Shown: piece after piece, positions 41,418-49,617 of the stretch
How positions within the stretch are numbered: position 1 is the first letter of the stretch
Layout of the letters: every line of letters begins with the position of its first letter
Source: Planctomycetota bacterium
GTDB taxonomy: Bacteria > Planctomycetota > UBA8742 > UBA2392
DNA: 64,000 nt
Reading direction: 5' to 3'
NCBI GenBank assembly: GCA_019636195.1
Contig: JAHBYA010000012.1
Coordinates: forward strand, 78,430-142,429
The notes under the pieces: model-generated
Told to the model about the DNA's origin: nothing
Database searches by the model: none
The model's input: the letters and a program-made list of their open reading frames with translations, nothing else
Position numbers and translations under genes: made by a program

Positions 41418-44048
41418 ATGGCAGACAAACGCATTTACGCGTTCGGCGGCGGCAGCGCCGACGGCAACGCCGGCATGAAAGAGCTGCTGGGCGGCAAGGG
41501 CGCCAACCTTGCCGAGATGGCGGCGCTTGGCCTGCCTGTGCCGCCGGGCTTCACGATCACGACGCAGTGCTGCAAGGCGTACTACGACGCCGGCGGCCGC
41601 ATGCCGGCAGGACTGATGGACGAAGCGCGCGCCGCGGTTGCCGCGGTTGAAAAGCACCTTGGTCGCCAGTTCGGCGGTGCCAAACCGCTGCTGTTCAGTG
41701 TGCGCAGCGGCGCAGCCGCCAGCATGCCCGGCATGATGGATACCGTGCTGAACCTCGGCTTGAACGCCGAGACCGTGAACGCGCTAACCACCGAGACCGG
41801 CAACGCACGCTTTGCGTGGGACAGCTATCGCCGCTTCATCACCATGTTCGGCGACGTGGTGGCGGGTGTCAGCCGCAAAAGGTTCGACCACGAGCTGGAA
41901 GCTGCCAAGCAACGCACACGCATCCTGCGCGACGCCGACTTGCCCGCCGAAGAGCTGCAACGCGTCGTGAGCACGCTGCTGCGCGTCTATGAGCGCGAGA
42001 CCGGCAAACCCTTCCCGCAGGACCCGTGGCAACAGCTGACACGCGCGATTGAGGCCGTCTTCCGAAGCTGGAACAACATGCGCGCGGTGGAGTATCGGCG
42101 CATCCACAAGATCCGCGGCTTGATCGGCACGGCGGTCAACGTGCAGGCCATGGTGTTCGGCAACCTGAACGAAAACAGCGCCACGGGCGTAGGCTTCACG
42201 CGTGACCCCAGCACCGGCGAGAACACGTTTTTCTGCGATGTGCTGTTCAATGCCCAGGGCGAAGACGTGGTAGCAGGCCTGCGCACACCCGAAAACATCA
42301 ATGCTCTGGCCAAGCGCCTGCCGCAAGTGCATGAGCAGCTGATGCAGGCGCGCCAGAGTCTTGAGCGCCATTACCGCGACATGCAGGACATTGAGTTCAC
42401 GATCCAGGACGGCCGGCTGTTCCTGCTGCAGACCCGCAACGGCAAGCGCACCGCGCGCGCGGCCCTGCGCATTGCCCTGAGCCTGTTTGAAGAAGGTCTA
42501 TTGACGCGTCAAGAGGCGCTGCTGAAGATCGACGCGTCGTCCCTGAACCAGTTGCTGCACCCGACGTTTGACCCCAAGGCCGCCAAGACCGTCATTGCGA
42601 CCGGCATCCCTGCCAGCCCCGGCGCAGCCAAGGGCATCGCCGCGTTTCACCCGGACACCGCCGAGCAGTTTGCCGCCAAAGGCAAGCGCGTAATCCTCGT
42701 GCGTGAAGAAACCAGCCCTGAAGATATCAAGGGCATGGCGGCTGCGCAGGGCATTCTGACGGCCCGCGGCGGCCGCACAAGCCACGCCGCGGTGGTCGCA
42801 CGCCAGATGGGCAAGTGCTGTGTGGCCGGCTGTGACAAGCTTGAGATCGACGAGTTACGCCGGGTGTTCAAGGCCGGAAAGCATGTCGTGCGCGAAGGCG
42901 ACCTGCTGAGCCTGGATGGCGCCACCGGCGAGGTGATGCTGGGCGACGTGCCCACCGTGCCGCCCGAGTTGTCGGGTGACTTTGACACGATCATGCAATG
43001 GTCCGACGAGCTGCGCACCTTGGGCGTGCGCGCCAACGCTGACACCCCCGCCGACGCCCGCAAGGCCCGCGAGTTCGGCGCGCAGGGCATTGGCCTGTGC
43101 CGTACCGAACACATGTTTTTTGACAGCGCGCGCATCAACCGCATGCGCGAGATGATCCTTGCCCGCACCCTTGAACAGAAGCAGGCCGCGCTGGCCCACC
43201 TGCTGCCCATGCAGCGCGAGGACTTTGTCGGGCTGTTTGAAGCAATGGATGGCCTGCCGGTCACGATCCGGCTGCTCGACCCGCCGCTGCACGAGTTCCT
43301 GCCCCATGAACCGCATGTCCAGCAGGTGATCGCCGACGAGCTGGATGTGCCGCTGAAGGCCGTGCAGGACCGCGTGGCCGCGCTGCACGAAGTAAACCCG
43401 ATGCTTGGCCTGCGCGGCTGCCGTCTCGGCATCATTGAGCCGATGATTTACGACATGCAGGTGCAGGCGATCATTGAGGCTGTGCAGGAGGCGGGACGCC
43501 GCGGCCTTGCAGCCAACGCCGAGATCATGATCCCGCTGGTGGGCACGGTCGATGAGCTGCGACGCCTGCGCCGGCGCATCGAAGACCAGTTGCAGCGCTA
43601 CAACCTTGAGAAGGGCGCCGGCGTGGCGGTCAAGATCGGCACCATGATCGAGGTACCGCGCGCGGCGCTGACCGCCGACAAGGTCGCCGAAGAAGCAGAC
43701 TTCTTCAGCTTCGGGACCAACGACCTGACGCAGATGACCATGGGCGTGTCTCGCGACGACGCCGAGAAGAGCTTCCTGATTGAGTACGTCGTGCAGGGCG
43801 TTCTGCCGACAGACCCGTTTGCGACCATCGACGAAGACGGCGTCGGCAAGCTGGTGCGCATGGGCGTGGAGCTGGGTCGAAAGACTCGGCCTGAGCTAAA
43901 GGTCGGCATCTGCGGCGAGCACGGCGGCGACCCCGAAAGCATCGACTTCTGCCACCGCACCGGCCTTGACTATGTAAGTTGCAGCCCGTTCCGTGTGCCG
44001 ATCGCCAGGCTGGCGGCGGCCCAGGCGGCAATCCGTCATGCGCGCTGA
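41418..44048 (+). CDS. ppdK: Pyruvate, phosphate dikinase
   Basis: The product is 876 aa, full length. It interconverts pyruvate + ATP + Pi and PEP + AMP + PPi. The N-terminal ATP-grasp region has GGKGANLAEMA and RSGAAASMPGMMDTVLNLG. The swivelling phosphohistidine is H456 in GGRTSHAAVVARQMGKC. The C-terminal TIM barrel has GLCRTEHMFF, FGTNDLTQM and the catalytic Cys in GICGEHGGD. GGGGA lies upstream of the ATG. Its last 11 bases overlap queA. With HPr at 62.8 kb it touches PEP metabolism. Confidence 0.97.
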   Translation: MADKRIYAFGGGSADGNAGMKELLGGKGANLAEMAALGLPVPPGFTITTQCCKAYYDAGGRMPAGLMDEARAAVAAVEKHLGRQFGGAKPLLFSVRSGAAASMPGMMDTVLNLGLNAETVNALTTETGNARFAWDSYRRFITMFGDVVAGVSRKRFDHELEAAKQRTRILRDADLPAEELQRVVSTLLRVYERETGKPFPQDPWQQLTRAIEAVFRSWNNMRAVEYRRIHKIRGLIGTAVNVQAMVFGNLNENSATGVGFTRDPSTGENTFFCDVLFNAQGEDVVAGLRTPENINALAKRLPQVHEQLMQARQSLERHYRDMQDIEFTIQDGRLFLLQTRNGKRTARAALRIALSLFEEGLLTRQEALLKIDASSLNQLLHPTFDPKAAKTVIATGIPASPGAAKGIAAFHPDTAEQFAAKGKRVILVREETSPEDIKGMAAAQGILTARGGRTSHAAVVARQMGKCCVAGCDKLEIDELRRVFKAGKHVVREGDLLSLDGATGEVMLGDVPTVPPELSGDFDTIMQWSDELRTLGVRANADTPADARKAREFGAQGIGLCRTEHMFFDSARINRMREMILARTLEQKQAALAHLLPMQREDFVGLFEAMDGLPVTIRLLDPPLHEFLPHEPHVQQVIADELDVPLKAVQDRVAALHEVNPMLGLRGCRLGIIEPMIYDMQVQAIIEAVQEAGRRGLAANAEIMIPLVGTVDELRRLRRRIEDQLQRYNLEKGAGVAVKIGTMIEVPRAALTADKVAEEADFFSFGTNDLTQMTMGVSRDDAEKSFLIEYVVQGVLPTDPFATIDEDGVGKLVRMGVELGRKTRPELKVGICGEHGGDPESIDFCHRTGLDYVSCSPFRVPIARLAAAQAAIRHAR
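42501..42512. repeat. TTGACNNGTCAA palindrome, copy 4 (NN=GC)
   Basis: Inside ppdK, in frame as part of LLTRQE. Confidence 0.8.
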
Positions 44049-45120
44049 CACGTTCAAGTTCACGATTCCCCCCGCACGCATTGCGCAGGTGCCCGCCGAG
44101 CGGCGCGACGCCAGCCGGCTGATGGTCGTGCGGCGCGGCGCGGGCGTGATCGAGCACCATGCGTTCACGGACCTGCCGGGTCTGCTGAACGCGGGCGACC
44201 TGCTGCTGGTCAACGACACGCGCGTAAAGCCGTGCCGCCTGCACATGACCCGCGCCAAGACCGGCGGCCACGTCGAGCTGTTCGTGATTCGGCGCCTGCC
44301 CGGCGACGCGCCGGCTGCACTGGCAACGGACACCAGCGCCTGCTACGAGACCATCACCGGCAGCGGCGGCCGCCTGGATACCGGCGAAACGCTGACCCTG
44401 CCCGGCGCCACCGCGACGCTGCTTGAGCGCGACGCTTTCGGGCCGGGGCACTGGCTGGTGCGGCTGCACACAGCCACGGACCCCGACGATTACTTGCGTT
44501 CTCAGGCGCGGATGCCCCTGCCGCCGTACATCCGGCGCGAACGCGGCCACGATCCCCACGCTGACATCGACCGGCAGCGCTACCAGACCGTGTTCGCGGC
44601 CCAGGACGGCGCCGTGGCGGCGCCAACGGCAGGACTGCACTTTACGCCCGAGGTGCTGGCCGCATGTGCATCGCGCGGGATCAACCGCAGCGCCCTGACA
44701 CTGCACGTCGGGCCGGGGACGTTCCGGCCGCTGAAGGCCGCCACGCTGCAAGAGCATGATATGCACGCCGAGGAGTTTCAGGTGCCGCAGCCGGCTGTGC
44801 AGGCTGTGCACGAAACGCGAATGCGCGGCGGCCGCGTGGTCGTGGTCGGCACAACGGCGTGCCGCACGGCTGAGACGGTCGCCGACGAGCGCGGCCTGCT
44901 GCGCGAAAGCAACGGCACCACGCGGCTGTTCATTTACCCGCCGTGGCGTTTCCGGTGCACGGACGCGCTTTTGACCAACTTTCACCTGCCGGAAAGCACA
45001 CTGATCTTTCTGGTCGCGGCATGGCTGGGCATTGACTTGACACGTCAAGCCTATGAGTCGGCGCTGGCGGGGGAGTATCGTTTTTTCAGCTACGGCGACG
45101 CGATGCTTTGTTTGCCCTGA
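44038..45120 (+). CDS. queA: S-adenosylmethionine:tRNA ribosyltransferase-isomerase
   Basis: The product is 360 aa. It adds the epoxycyclopentanediol precursor to preQ1-tRNA in queuosine synthesis. Family motifs are GDLLLVNDTRVKPCRL, MPLPPYIRR, the PTAGLHF segment, LHVGPGTFRPL and LLTNFHLPESTLIFLVAA. ATG 44038 overlaps the ppdK end by 11 bases and implies co-translation. A longer frame from 43993 was rejected because it lies wholly inside ppdK. No other queuosine gene is in the window. Confidence 0.95.
   Translation: MRADTFKFTIPPARIAQVPAERRDASRLMVVRRGAGVIEHHAFTDLPGLLNAGDLLLVNDTRVKPCRLHMTRAKTGGHVELFVIRRLPGDAPAALATDTSACYETITGSGGRLDTGETLTLPGATATLLERDAFGPGHWLVRLHTATDPDDYLRSQARMPLPPYIRRERGHDPHADIDRQRYQTVFAAQDGAVAAPTAGLHFTPEVLAACASRGINRSALTLHVGPGTFRPLKAATLQEHDMHAEEFQVPQPAVQAVHETRMRGGRVVVVGTTACRTAETVADERGLLRESNGTTRLFIYPPWRFRCTDALLTNFHLPESTLIFLVAAWLGIDLTRQAYESALAGEYRFFSYGDAMLCLP
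45037..45048. repeat. TTGACNNGTCAA palindrome, copy 5 (NN=AC)
   Basis: Inside queA near its 3' end, encoding part of DLTRQ. Confidence 0.8.
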
Positions 45121-45153
45121 GACTCGGCACAGGCATCCCCGTTGCAAAGCAAA

Positions 45154-45173
45154 CCCGGCACTGGCGTGCCGGG
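45154..45173. terminator. Bidirectional terminator hairpin after queA
   Basis: A perfect 8-bp GC stem with loop TGGC, preceded by AAA, lies between queA and the convergent small membrane gene. Confidence 0.55.
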
Positions 45174-45183
45174 CTGGACGTGT

Positions 45184-45393
45184 TCAAAAGCGCGTGTCTT
45201 CGTCGAGGTAGCTTGGGCCGCGCGGGGCCAATGCCCGTTCAAGCAGCTCGTTCATGCGCTTGAGTTCGGCGTGGCATCGAAACGCCCAGCGCTGCGCTGC
45301 GTAGGCGCTGATGCTGGCCAGAATCGCAAAACCGCCCAGAATGCCAGCCACAATCAACTCGTTGCGCACGCCAAACAGTGTTTCGGCAAGCAT
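45184..45393 (-). CDS. Small single-helix membrane protein
   Basis: The product is 69 aa. A hydrophobic helix (about 12-32, ELIVAGILGGFAILASISAYAA) is followed by a basic/amphipathic cytoplasmic tail. GAGGGGA stands seven bases before the ATG, and the gene fills the gap between queA and kbl neatly, so it is probably real. The family is not recognised. The two hydrophilic ends and short length recall regulatory small membrane proteins. Confidence 0.65.
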   Translation of the reverse strand: MLAETLFGVRNELIVAGILGGFAILASISAYAAQRWAFRCHAELKRMNELLERALAPRGPSYLDEDTRF

Positions 45394-45441
45394 GGTCCCC
45401 TCGTGCCACTGAGACGCGGGAAGCAGGCCAGGGGTTCCCTG

Positions 45442-46635
45442 CTAGATCAGCCCCAGCTCTTTGCCGCACTTCTTGAAGATGTCCAGAGCTTCCTGCAGGT
45501 CCTCCCGGCTGTGGCTGGCGCTTACGATGGTGCGCACACGGGAGAGTTTTTCCGCGACCATCGGGAAGTAGATGCCCTGGGCATACACGCCGTCGCGCAG
45601 CAGGATCTCGCTGAACTTCGCGGCCTTGGCGCCTTCACCGACAATCACGGGCGTCACGGGGCTCACACTGCTGCCGGTGTTGAAGCCGAGCTCCTTCAAA
45701 CCCTGCTTGAAGAAGCGGGTGTTTTCCCACAGCCTGGCGTGGTGCTGCGGCTCGGTCTCCAGCACGTCAATGCACGCGCTGACCGCCGCCACCACAGCCG
45801 GCGGAGCGCTTGCACTGAACAGGAAGGGCCGCGCCTTCGCGATCAGGTACTCCTTTACAACCTTGGGGCCGGCGTAGTAGCCGCCCACGACGGGGATGGC
45901 TTTGCTGAGTGTGCCCACGGTCAGCGACCAGCGCTCGTGCATGTGCTGGTCGTCCACCGTGCCGCGGCCCTTTTCGCCCAGCACGCCGGTGGCGTGGGCG
46001 TCGTCCACCATCGTGATGGCGTCGTACTTTTCGCAGGCGTCGGCGCAGGCCTTGAGGTCAGCCACGTCGCCGTCCATGGAAAACACGCCGTCCGTGACCA
46101 CCAGAATCTTGCCCTTGATGCCCTTGGCGCCGCGCGCCTCTTTCAGCAGCTCTTCAAGGTGGCCGTAGTCCTTGTGGCGGTAGATCGCGCGGCTGGCTTT
46201 GCTGAGTCTCACGCCATCGATGATGCTCGCGTGGTTGAGCTCGTCGCTGATGATGTGGTCGCCTTCAACGCCAAGCGTGCTGACGACGCCGACGTTGGCT
46301 GTAAAGCCGCTCTGGAACAGCAATGCACTTTCGGTCTTCTTGAACTTTGCGATCTTTTCTTCGCATTCGACGTGAATGTCCATTGTGCCGCTGATCGGCC
46401 GCACGGCGCCGCTGCCCACGCCGTACTTGTCGATCGCGCGCTTGGCGGCCTCCACGACTTTGGGGTGCGTGCTGAGGCCGAGATAGCTGTTGTTGGACAG
46501 CTGGATGACGCGCTTGCCGTCAATCATCACGCGCGCGCCCACGGCGCTTTGATGCACCTTGGGCATGTGAAAAAGGCTGCGCGCCTTAAGGCCTTCAATT
46601 TCGGCTGTGCACCACTCAATCAACTGGTTTGACAC
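45442..46635 (-). CDS. kbl: Glycine C-acetyltransferase (2-amino-3-ketobutyrate CoA ligase)
   Basis: The product is 397 aa. It is a PLP enzyme that cleaves 2-amino-3-ketobutyrate with CoA to glycine and acetyl-CoA in threonine breakdown. Conserved parts are NNSYLGLSTHP, GSGAVRPISGT, DELNHASIIDG and DDAHATGVLG, with PLP lysine K245 in GTLSKAIPVVGGY. GTG at 46635 is chosen because AGGAGAT lies six bases upstream; an ATG-led extension to 46683 lacks such a site. Threonine dehydrogenase, its usual partner, is not adjacent. Related oxoamine synthases are the alternative, but the motifs favour Kbl. Confidence 0.92.
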   Translation of the reverse strand: MSNQLIEWCTAEIEGLKARSLFHMPKVHQSAVGARVMIDGKRVIQLSNNSYLGLSTHPKVVEAAKRAIDKYGVGSGAVRPISGTMDIHVECEEKIAKFKKTESALLFQSGFTANVGVVSTLGVEGDHIISDELNHASIIDGVRLSKASRAIYRHKDYGHLEELLKEARGAKGIKGKILVVTDGVFSMDGDVADLKACADACEKYDAITMVDDAHATGVLGEKGRGTVDDQHMHERWSLTVGTLSKAIPVVGGYYAGPKVVKEYLIAKARPFLFSASAPPAVVAAVSACIDVLETEPQHHARLWENTRFFKQGLKELGFNTGSSVSPVTPVIVGEGAKAAKFSEILLRDGVYAQGIYFPMVAEKLSRVRTIVSASHSREDLQEALDIFKKCGKELGLI

Positions 46636-46739
46636 GGCGATCTCCTGTAAGTGCGTGCGTTTTATGGTTCGGGGTGCGATCAAGCCAGATGGTAGTAACC
46701 GCAGCTTCCGTTGCGGGAGTTCTGTGGCATAACATTGCT

Positions 46740-48047
46740 ATGACGGCACTGGTCTTTAGCGGCGCGCAGGTGTTTCACAACGGGCGATTTCAATCGTTGG
46801 AGGTCCGTTGTGACGGGCCCTACATCTCTGCCGTTGCCCCCCACGTGGACGCCACCGGCGCGCGCGTGATTGACGCTGCCGGCTTGCACCTGTTTCCGGG
46901 CATCATTGACGTGCAGGTACACTTCCGCGACCCCGGTCTTACGCACAAAGAAGACCTTGAGACCGCCAGCCGCGCCTGCGCCAAGGGCGGCGTCACCAGC
47001 TTTCTGGAAATGCCCAACACCCTGCCGCTGGCCACCACGCCGCGCGAAGTGGACAACAAGCTGGCAATCGCGGCCCGCAAGTCGCGTGTGAACTACGGCT
47101 TTTTCATCGGCGCCACCAACGACAATGTCAGCCAGCTTCAGATGGCGCGGCGCGTCTGCGGCATCAAGGTCTTCATGGGCGCTTCCACCGGCGACCTGCT
47201 GGTGGACAACCCCAAGTCACTCGAAGAAATCTTCCAGTTCACGGACAAGCGCCGCGTGATCGCCCTGCACGCCGAAGACGAAGCCTACCTCAAGTCCACC
47301 AAGGCCCAGTACAGCGGCACCGATACACTTTTGGCCTACACCCAATGGCGCAACGACGAAGCCGCCTGGCGAGCCACCGAAACCGCGGTAAAGCTCGCGC
47401 ACAAGTACCAGCACCGCGCCCACATCCTGCACGTCAGCACCGCCCGTGAGTGCGCCCTGTTCAGGCGCGACGACCCCTACGTCACCGCCGAGACGTCGCC
47501 GCACCACCTGCTGATGAACGTGCAGGACGACGCGCATCTGGGCACCTTGGCCAAGATGAACCCGCCACTGAAGTATCGCGCCGACAACGCCGGCTTGTGG
47601 CAAGCGCTGCACGACGGCCGCATCGCCTGCATCGCCACCGACCACGCGCCGCACCTGCTGACCGAAAAGCGCAAGCCCATGTGGCAGGCACCCGCGGGCA
47701 TACCCGCCATCGAAAACTCGCTGGCCATGATTCTTGACGCGTCAAGCCGCGGCCTGTGCACCCTGCAGCAAGTCGCGCTGTGGATGTGCGAAAACCCGGC
47801 CAAGGTCTATCGCATCCGGGGCCGCGGAATCATCCAGCCGGGCGCCTTTGCCGACCTGGCGCTGGTCGATGCCAACGCAAGACACACCATTGCCAACGCC
47901 GAGCAGCTTACCAAGTGCGGCTGGAGCCCGTGGGACGGCAGGACGGTCACGGGCAAGGCTGTGCTGACGGTCTGCAACGGCCAGATCGTGTACGAAGACG
48001 GCAAGGTCAACGACGCCGTCCGCGGCCGTGAACTGGCGTTTGAGTAA
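46740..48047 (+). CDS. pyrC: Dihydroorotase-type amidohydrolase
   Basis: The product is 435 aa. It closes carbamoyl aspartate to dihydroorotate in pyrimidine synthesis. The metal site has DVQVHFRDPG, carboxylated K143 in GIKVFMGAS, H177, H231 in ILHVST and D301 in ATDHAPH. In the first motif the usual HxH is Q59-x-H61, a variant also known in Bacteroidetes-type enzymes with DDQVHFREPG. The start at 46740 gives a canonical N-terminus. It lies seven bases after a CATAAC element and lacks a Shine-Dalgarno, so it may be leaderless. Other cyclic amidohydrolases are less likely given the RDPGLTHKED stretch. Confidence 0.88.
   Translation: MTALVFSGAQVFHNGRFQSLEVRCDGPYISAVAPHVDATGARVIDAAGLHLFPGIIDVQVHFRDPGLTHKEDLETASRACAKGGVTSFLEMPNTLPLATTPREVDNKLAIAARKSRVNYGFFIGATNDNVSQLQMARRVCGIKVFMGASTGDLLVDNPKSLEEIFQFTDKRRVIALHAEDEAYLKSTKAQYSGTDTLLAYTQWRNDEAAWRATETAVKLAHKYQHRAHILHVSTARECALFRRDDPYVTAETSPHHLLMNVQDDAHLGTLAKMNPPLKYRADNAGLWQALHDGRIACIATDHAPHLLTEKRKPMWQAPAGIPAIENSLAMILDASSRGLCTLQQVALWMCENPAKVYRIRGRGIIQPGAFADLALVDANARHTIANAEQLTKCGWSPWDGRTVTGKAVLTVCNGQIVYEDGKVNDAVRGRELAFE
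47734..47745. repeat. TTGACNNGTCAA palindrome, copy 6 (NN=GC)
   Basis: Inside pyrC, encoding part of ILDASS. Confidence 0.8.
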
Positions 48048-48123
48048 GTTCCCGGAATTTTTGTAACGCGCCCCAATCAGTCCCGGTAGTCGGGGTAGAA
48101 ACCCCTGTTGCCGGAGACCAGCC

Positions 48124-48717
48124 ATGAAACGCGTACTCGCAGTGATTGCCATTCTGGGCCTTATGGGCGCGCCCGCTTTTGCCCAGGAGCATGAATCCAA
48201 GACCGAGAGCAAGACCAGCCACGTCAAGATCGTGCGCACGGGTGACGGCAAAGTGCACGTCGAAGCCCGCGGCGATGGCGTCGAAGTTCAAGTCAGCGAC
48301 GACATGAAGCAGCGGCTCGAGGAGATCAAGAAGAAGCTGGAAGAGGTGCGTGAAAAGCTCAAGAAGCACGAAGCCGTTGACCTGGACGAGATTTTCAAGC
48401 GGCTGGACGAAGTGCTGGAAAAGTTCGGCCACGGCAAGGCCCACCGGGTCATGCCTGAGGGCGACTGGCACAAGGAGATCGAGAAGCGCATGGAGGAAAT
48501 GCGCAAGCAGCACGAAGACGCATTCGAGCGCCTGCGCAAGCAGATGGAAGGGTTGGAGAACGAACCCGAAGCCGAGGTGGAAGAGTGGGAAGAAACCAGC
48601 AAGGACGGCAAGTCACACGTCAAGATCAAGATCGTGCGCAAGACCAGCAAGTCGGAAAGCGGTGACCACAAAGAAGACCACCGCGAAGAAAAGAAGACCG
48701 AAGAACGAAAGCAGTAA
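48124..48717 (+). CDS. Secreted charged coiled-coil protein
   Basis: The product is 197 aa. The signal peptide (MKRVLAVIAILGLMGAPAFAQ) is followed by a very charged protein. SHVKIVRTGDGKVHVEARG is followed by a helical Lys/Glu coiled coil (about 60-150). A second SHVKIKIVRK segment then leads to a Lys/Glu/His-rich tail. The two SHVKI segments may be a remnant duplication flanking the coiled coil. CGGAG lies upstream. The family is not recognised; a periplasmic structural or metal-binding role is possible. Confidence 0.8.
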   Translation: MKRVLAVIAILGLMGAPAFAQEHESKTESKTSHVKIVRTGDGKVHVEARGDGVEVQVSDDMKQRLEEIKKKLEEVREKLKKHEAVDLDEIFKRLDEVLEKFGHGKAHRVMPEGDWHKEIEKRMEEMRKQHEDAFERLRKQMEGLENEPEAEVEEWEETSKDGKSHVKIKIVRKTSKSESGDHKEDHREEKKTEERKQ

Positions 48718-48732
48718 CCCCACCCCAAGGGG

Positions 48733-48769
48733 GAACCCGCGCGGGTACGCAGTGCGCCCGCGCGGGTTC
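48733..48769 (+). terminator. Strong hairpin terminator after the coiled-coil gene
   Basis: A perfect 13-bp stem (48733-48745 with 48757-48769) and 11-base loop lie 15 bases after the stop. Only a short T-run follows. Confidence 0.6.
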
Positions 48770-48814
48770 ACGTTTGCAAGGCCAGCAGCGTCGCCGTCCC
48801 GGCGATGTCGTACT

Positions 48815-48879
48815 CATGGGCCTCCGGCCCATGTCATCGGCCGGAGGCCGATGGAAACGCCATGCGCGGGATGCGCATG
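48815..48879. repeat. Cluster of three palindromes (REP-like)
   Basis: 48815-48833 and 48835-48853 are perfect 8-bp stems with triloops. Read on opposite strands they are the same sequence, CATSGGCCTCCGGCCSATG, differing at one base pair in compensatory fashion. A third palindrome at 48861-48879 has a 7-bp stem and 5-base loop. The cluster fills the gap between two convergent genes. Confidence 0.75.
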
Positions 48880-49587
48880 CTACCTGATCCAGCCGCCAGC
48901 CAGAAAGTCAGCCCAGGCTTTGGACAGGCTGGCGCCCTTGATCGCGGGCCATGCGATGCCCCACGCGAGCACCTGCAGCAGCAGCAGGACCAACAGGCCC
49001 AGCATCGGCTCCCAGGCGCGGTTGCGAAATGCGCGGCCAAGGCTGAAGGTGCTTACGTCCCCCACCCGCCACGCCCGCAAGCGCGGAAAAAAGCGCGGCA
49101 CGTTGCGCATGTACTCGGCGTAGGGCTCGCGGAAGATGCTGCTCAGCATCTCCTCTTCAATGGCAATCTGCGCCCGGTACACCAGATAGAACATCACGTT
49201 GTACACGACCAGCAGGATCACATTGAACGGCCACGCCGCCAGCAGGGCCAACCCGCACCCGATCAACCAGGTACCGACATACAGCGGGTTGCGCGTGCGC
49301 CCGTATGGGCCGGCTGTCGCAAGTTCTTCTTTCTTCAAGAGATAGCCCATCGACCAGATGCGCACCGCAAGGCCCAGCAACGCAAGTCCTAAGCCGGCAA
49401 AGCGAAGCACCACGTGCGCGGTGTGTTCCTCCGCGAACGGAGGGCGCAAGCACAGCGCGATGAACGCTGCGTACATCGGCCAGAAGCCTTGCAGGCGCAA
49501 CATGTCCAGGCGGCGCTCACGCTGCTTGCCGTCGCGCACTTTGGCTTTGCGAGTTGCCTTGATCGGGCCGTCAGCAAATGCGTCCAT
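48880..49587 (-). CDS. Isoprenylcysteine-carboxyl/phospholipid methyltransferase-like membrane protein
   Basis: The product is 235 aa. About five membrane helices are present. The PEMT/ICMT SAM-binding signature GPYGRTRNPLYVGTWLIGCG is followed by RAQIAIEEEML and YAEYMRNVPRFFP, the second conserved block. Such enzymes methylate membrane lipids, isoprenoid-linked groups or unknown small molecules. The substrate is unknown here. The start at 49587 follows TACACT by six bases; a longer start at 49614 would place the promoter inside the gene. Confidence 0.85.
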   Translation of the reverse strand: MDAFADGPIKATRKAKVRDGKQRERRLDMLRLQGFWPMYAAFIALCLRPPFAEEHTAHVVLRFAGLGLALLGLAVRIWSMGYLLKKEELATAGPYGRTRNPLYVGTWLIGCGLALLAAWPFNVILLVVYNVMFYLVYRAQIAIEEEMLSSIFREPYAEYMRNVPRFFPRLRAWRVGDVSTFSLGRAFRNRAWEPMLGLLVLLLLQVLAWGIAWPAIKGASLSKAWADFLAGGWIR

Positions 49588-49593
49588 CGGGGA

Positions 49594-49599
49594 AGTGTA
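49594..49599 (-). promoter_or_regulatory. Probable -10 box (TACACT), leaderless start
   Basis: On the minus strand TACACT, then six bases, then ATG 49587. No Shine-Dalgarno is present. Confidence 0.5.
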
Positions 49600-49617
49600 G
49601 GTTGCAGGCGGCACGCC

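Noticed and set aside
45142..46632. 496-codon plus-strand frame
   Set aside because: Antisense to kbl, which has full PLP-enzyme motifs.
46740..48047. Dihydroorotase inactivated by loss of the first metal His
   Set aside because: The Q-x-H form with RDPGLTHK is found in a known active-type subfamily, and the other metal ligands are intact.
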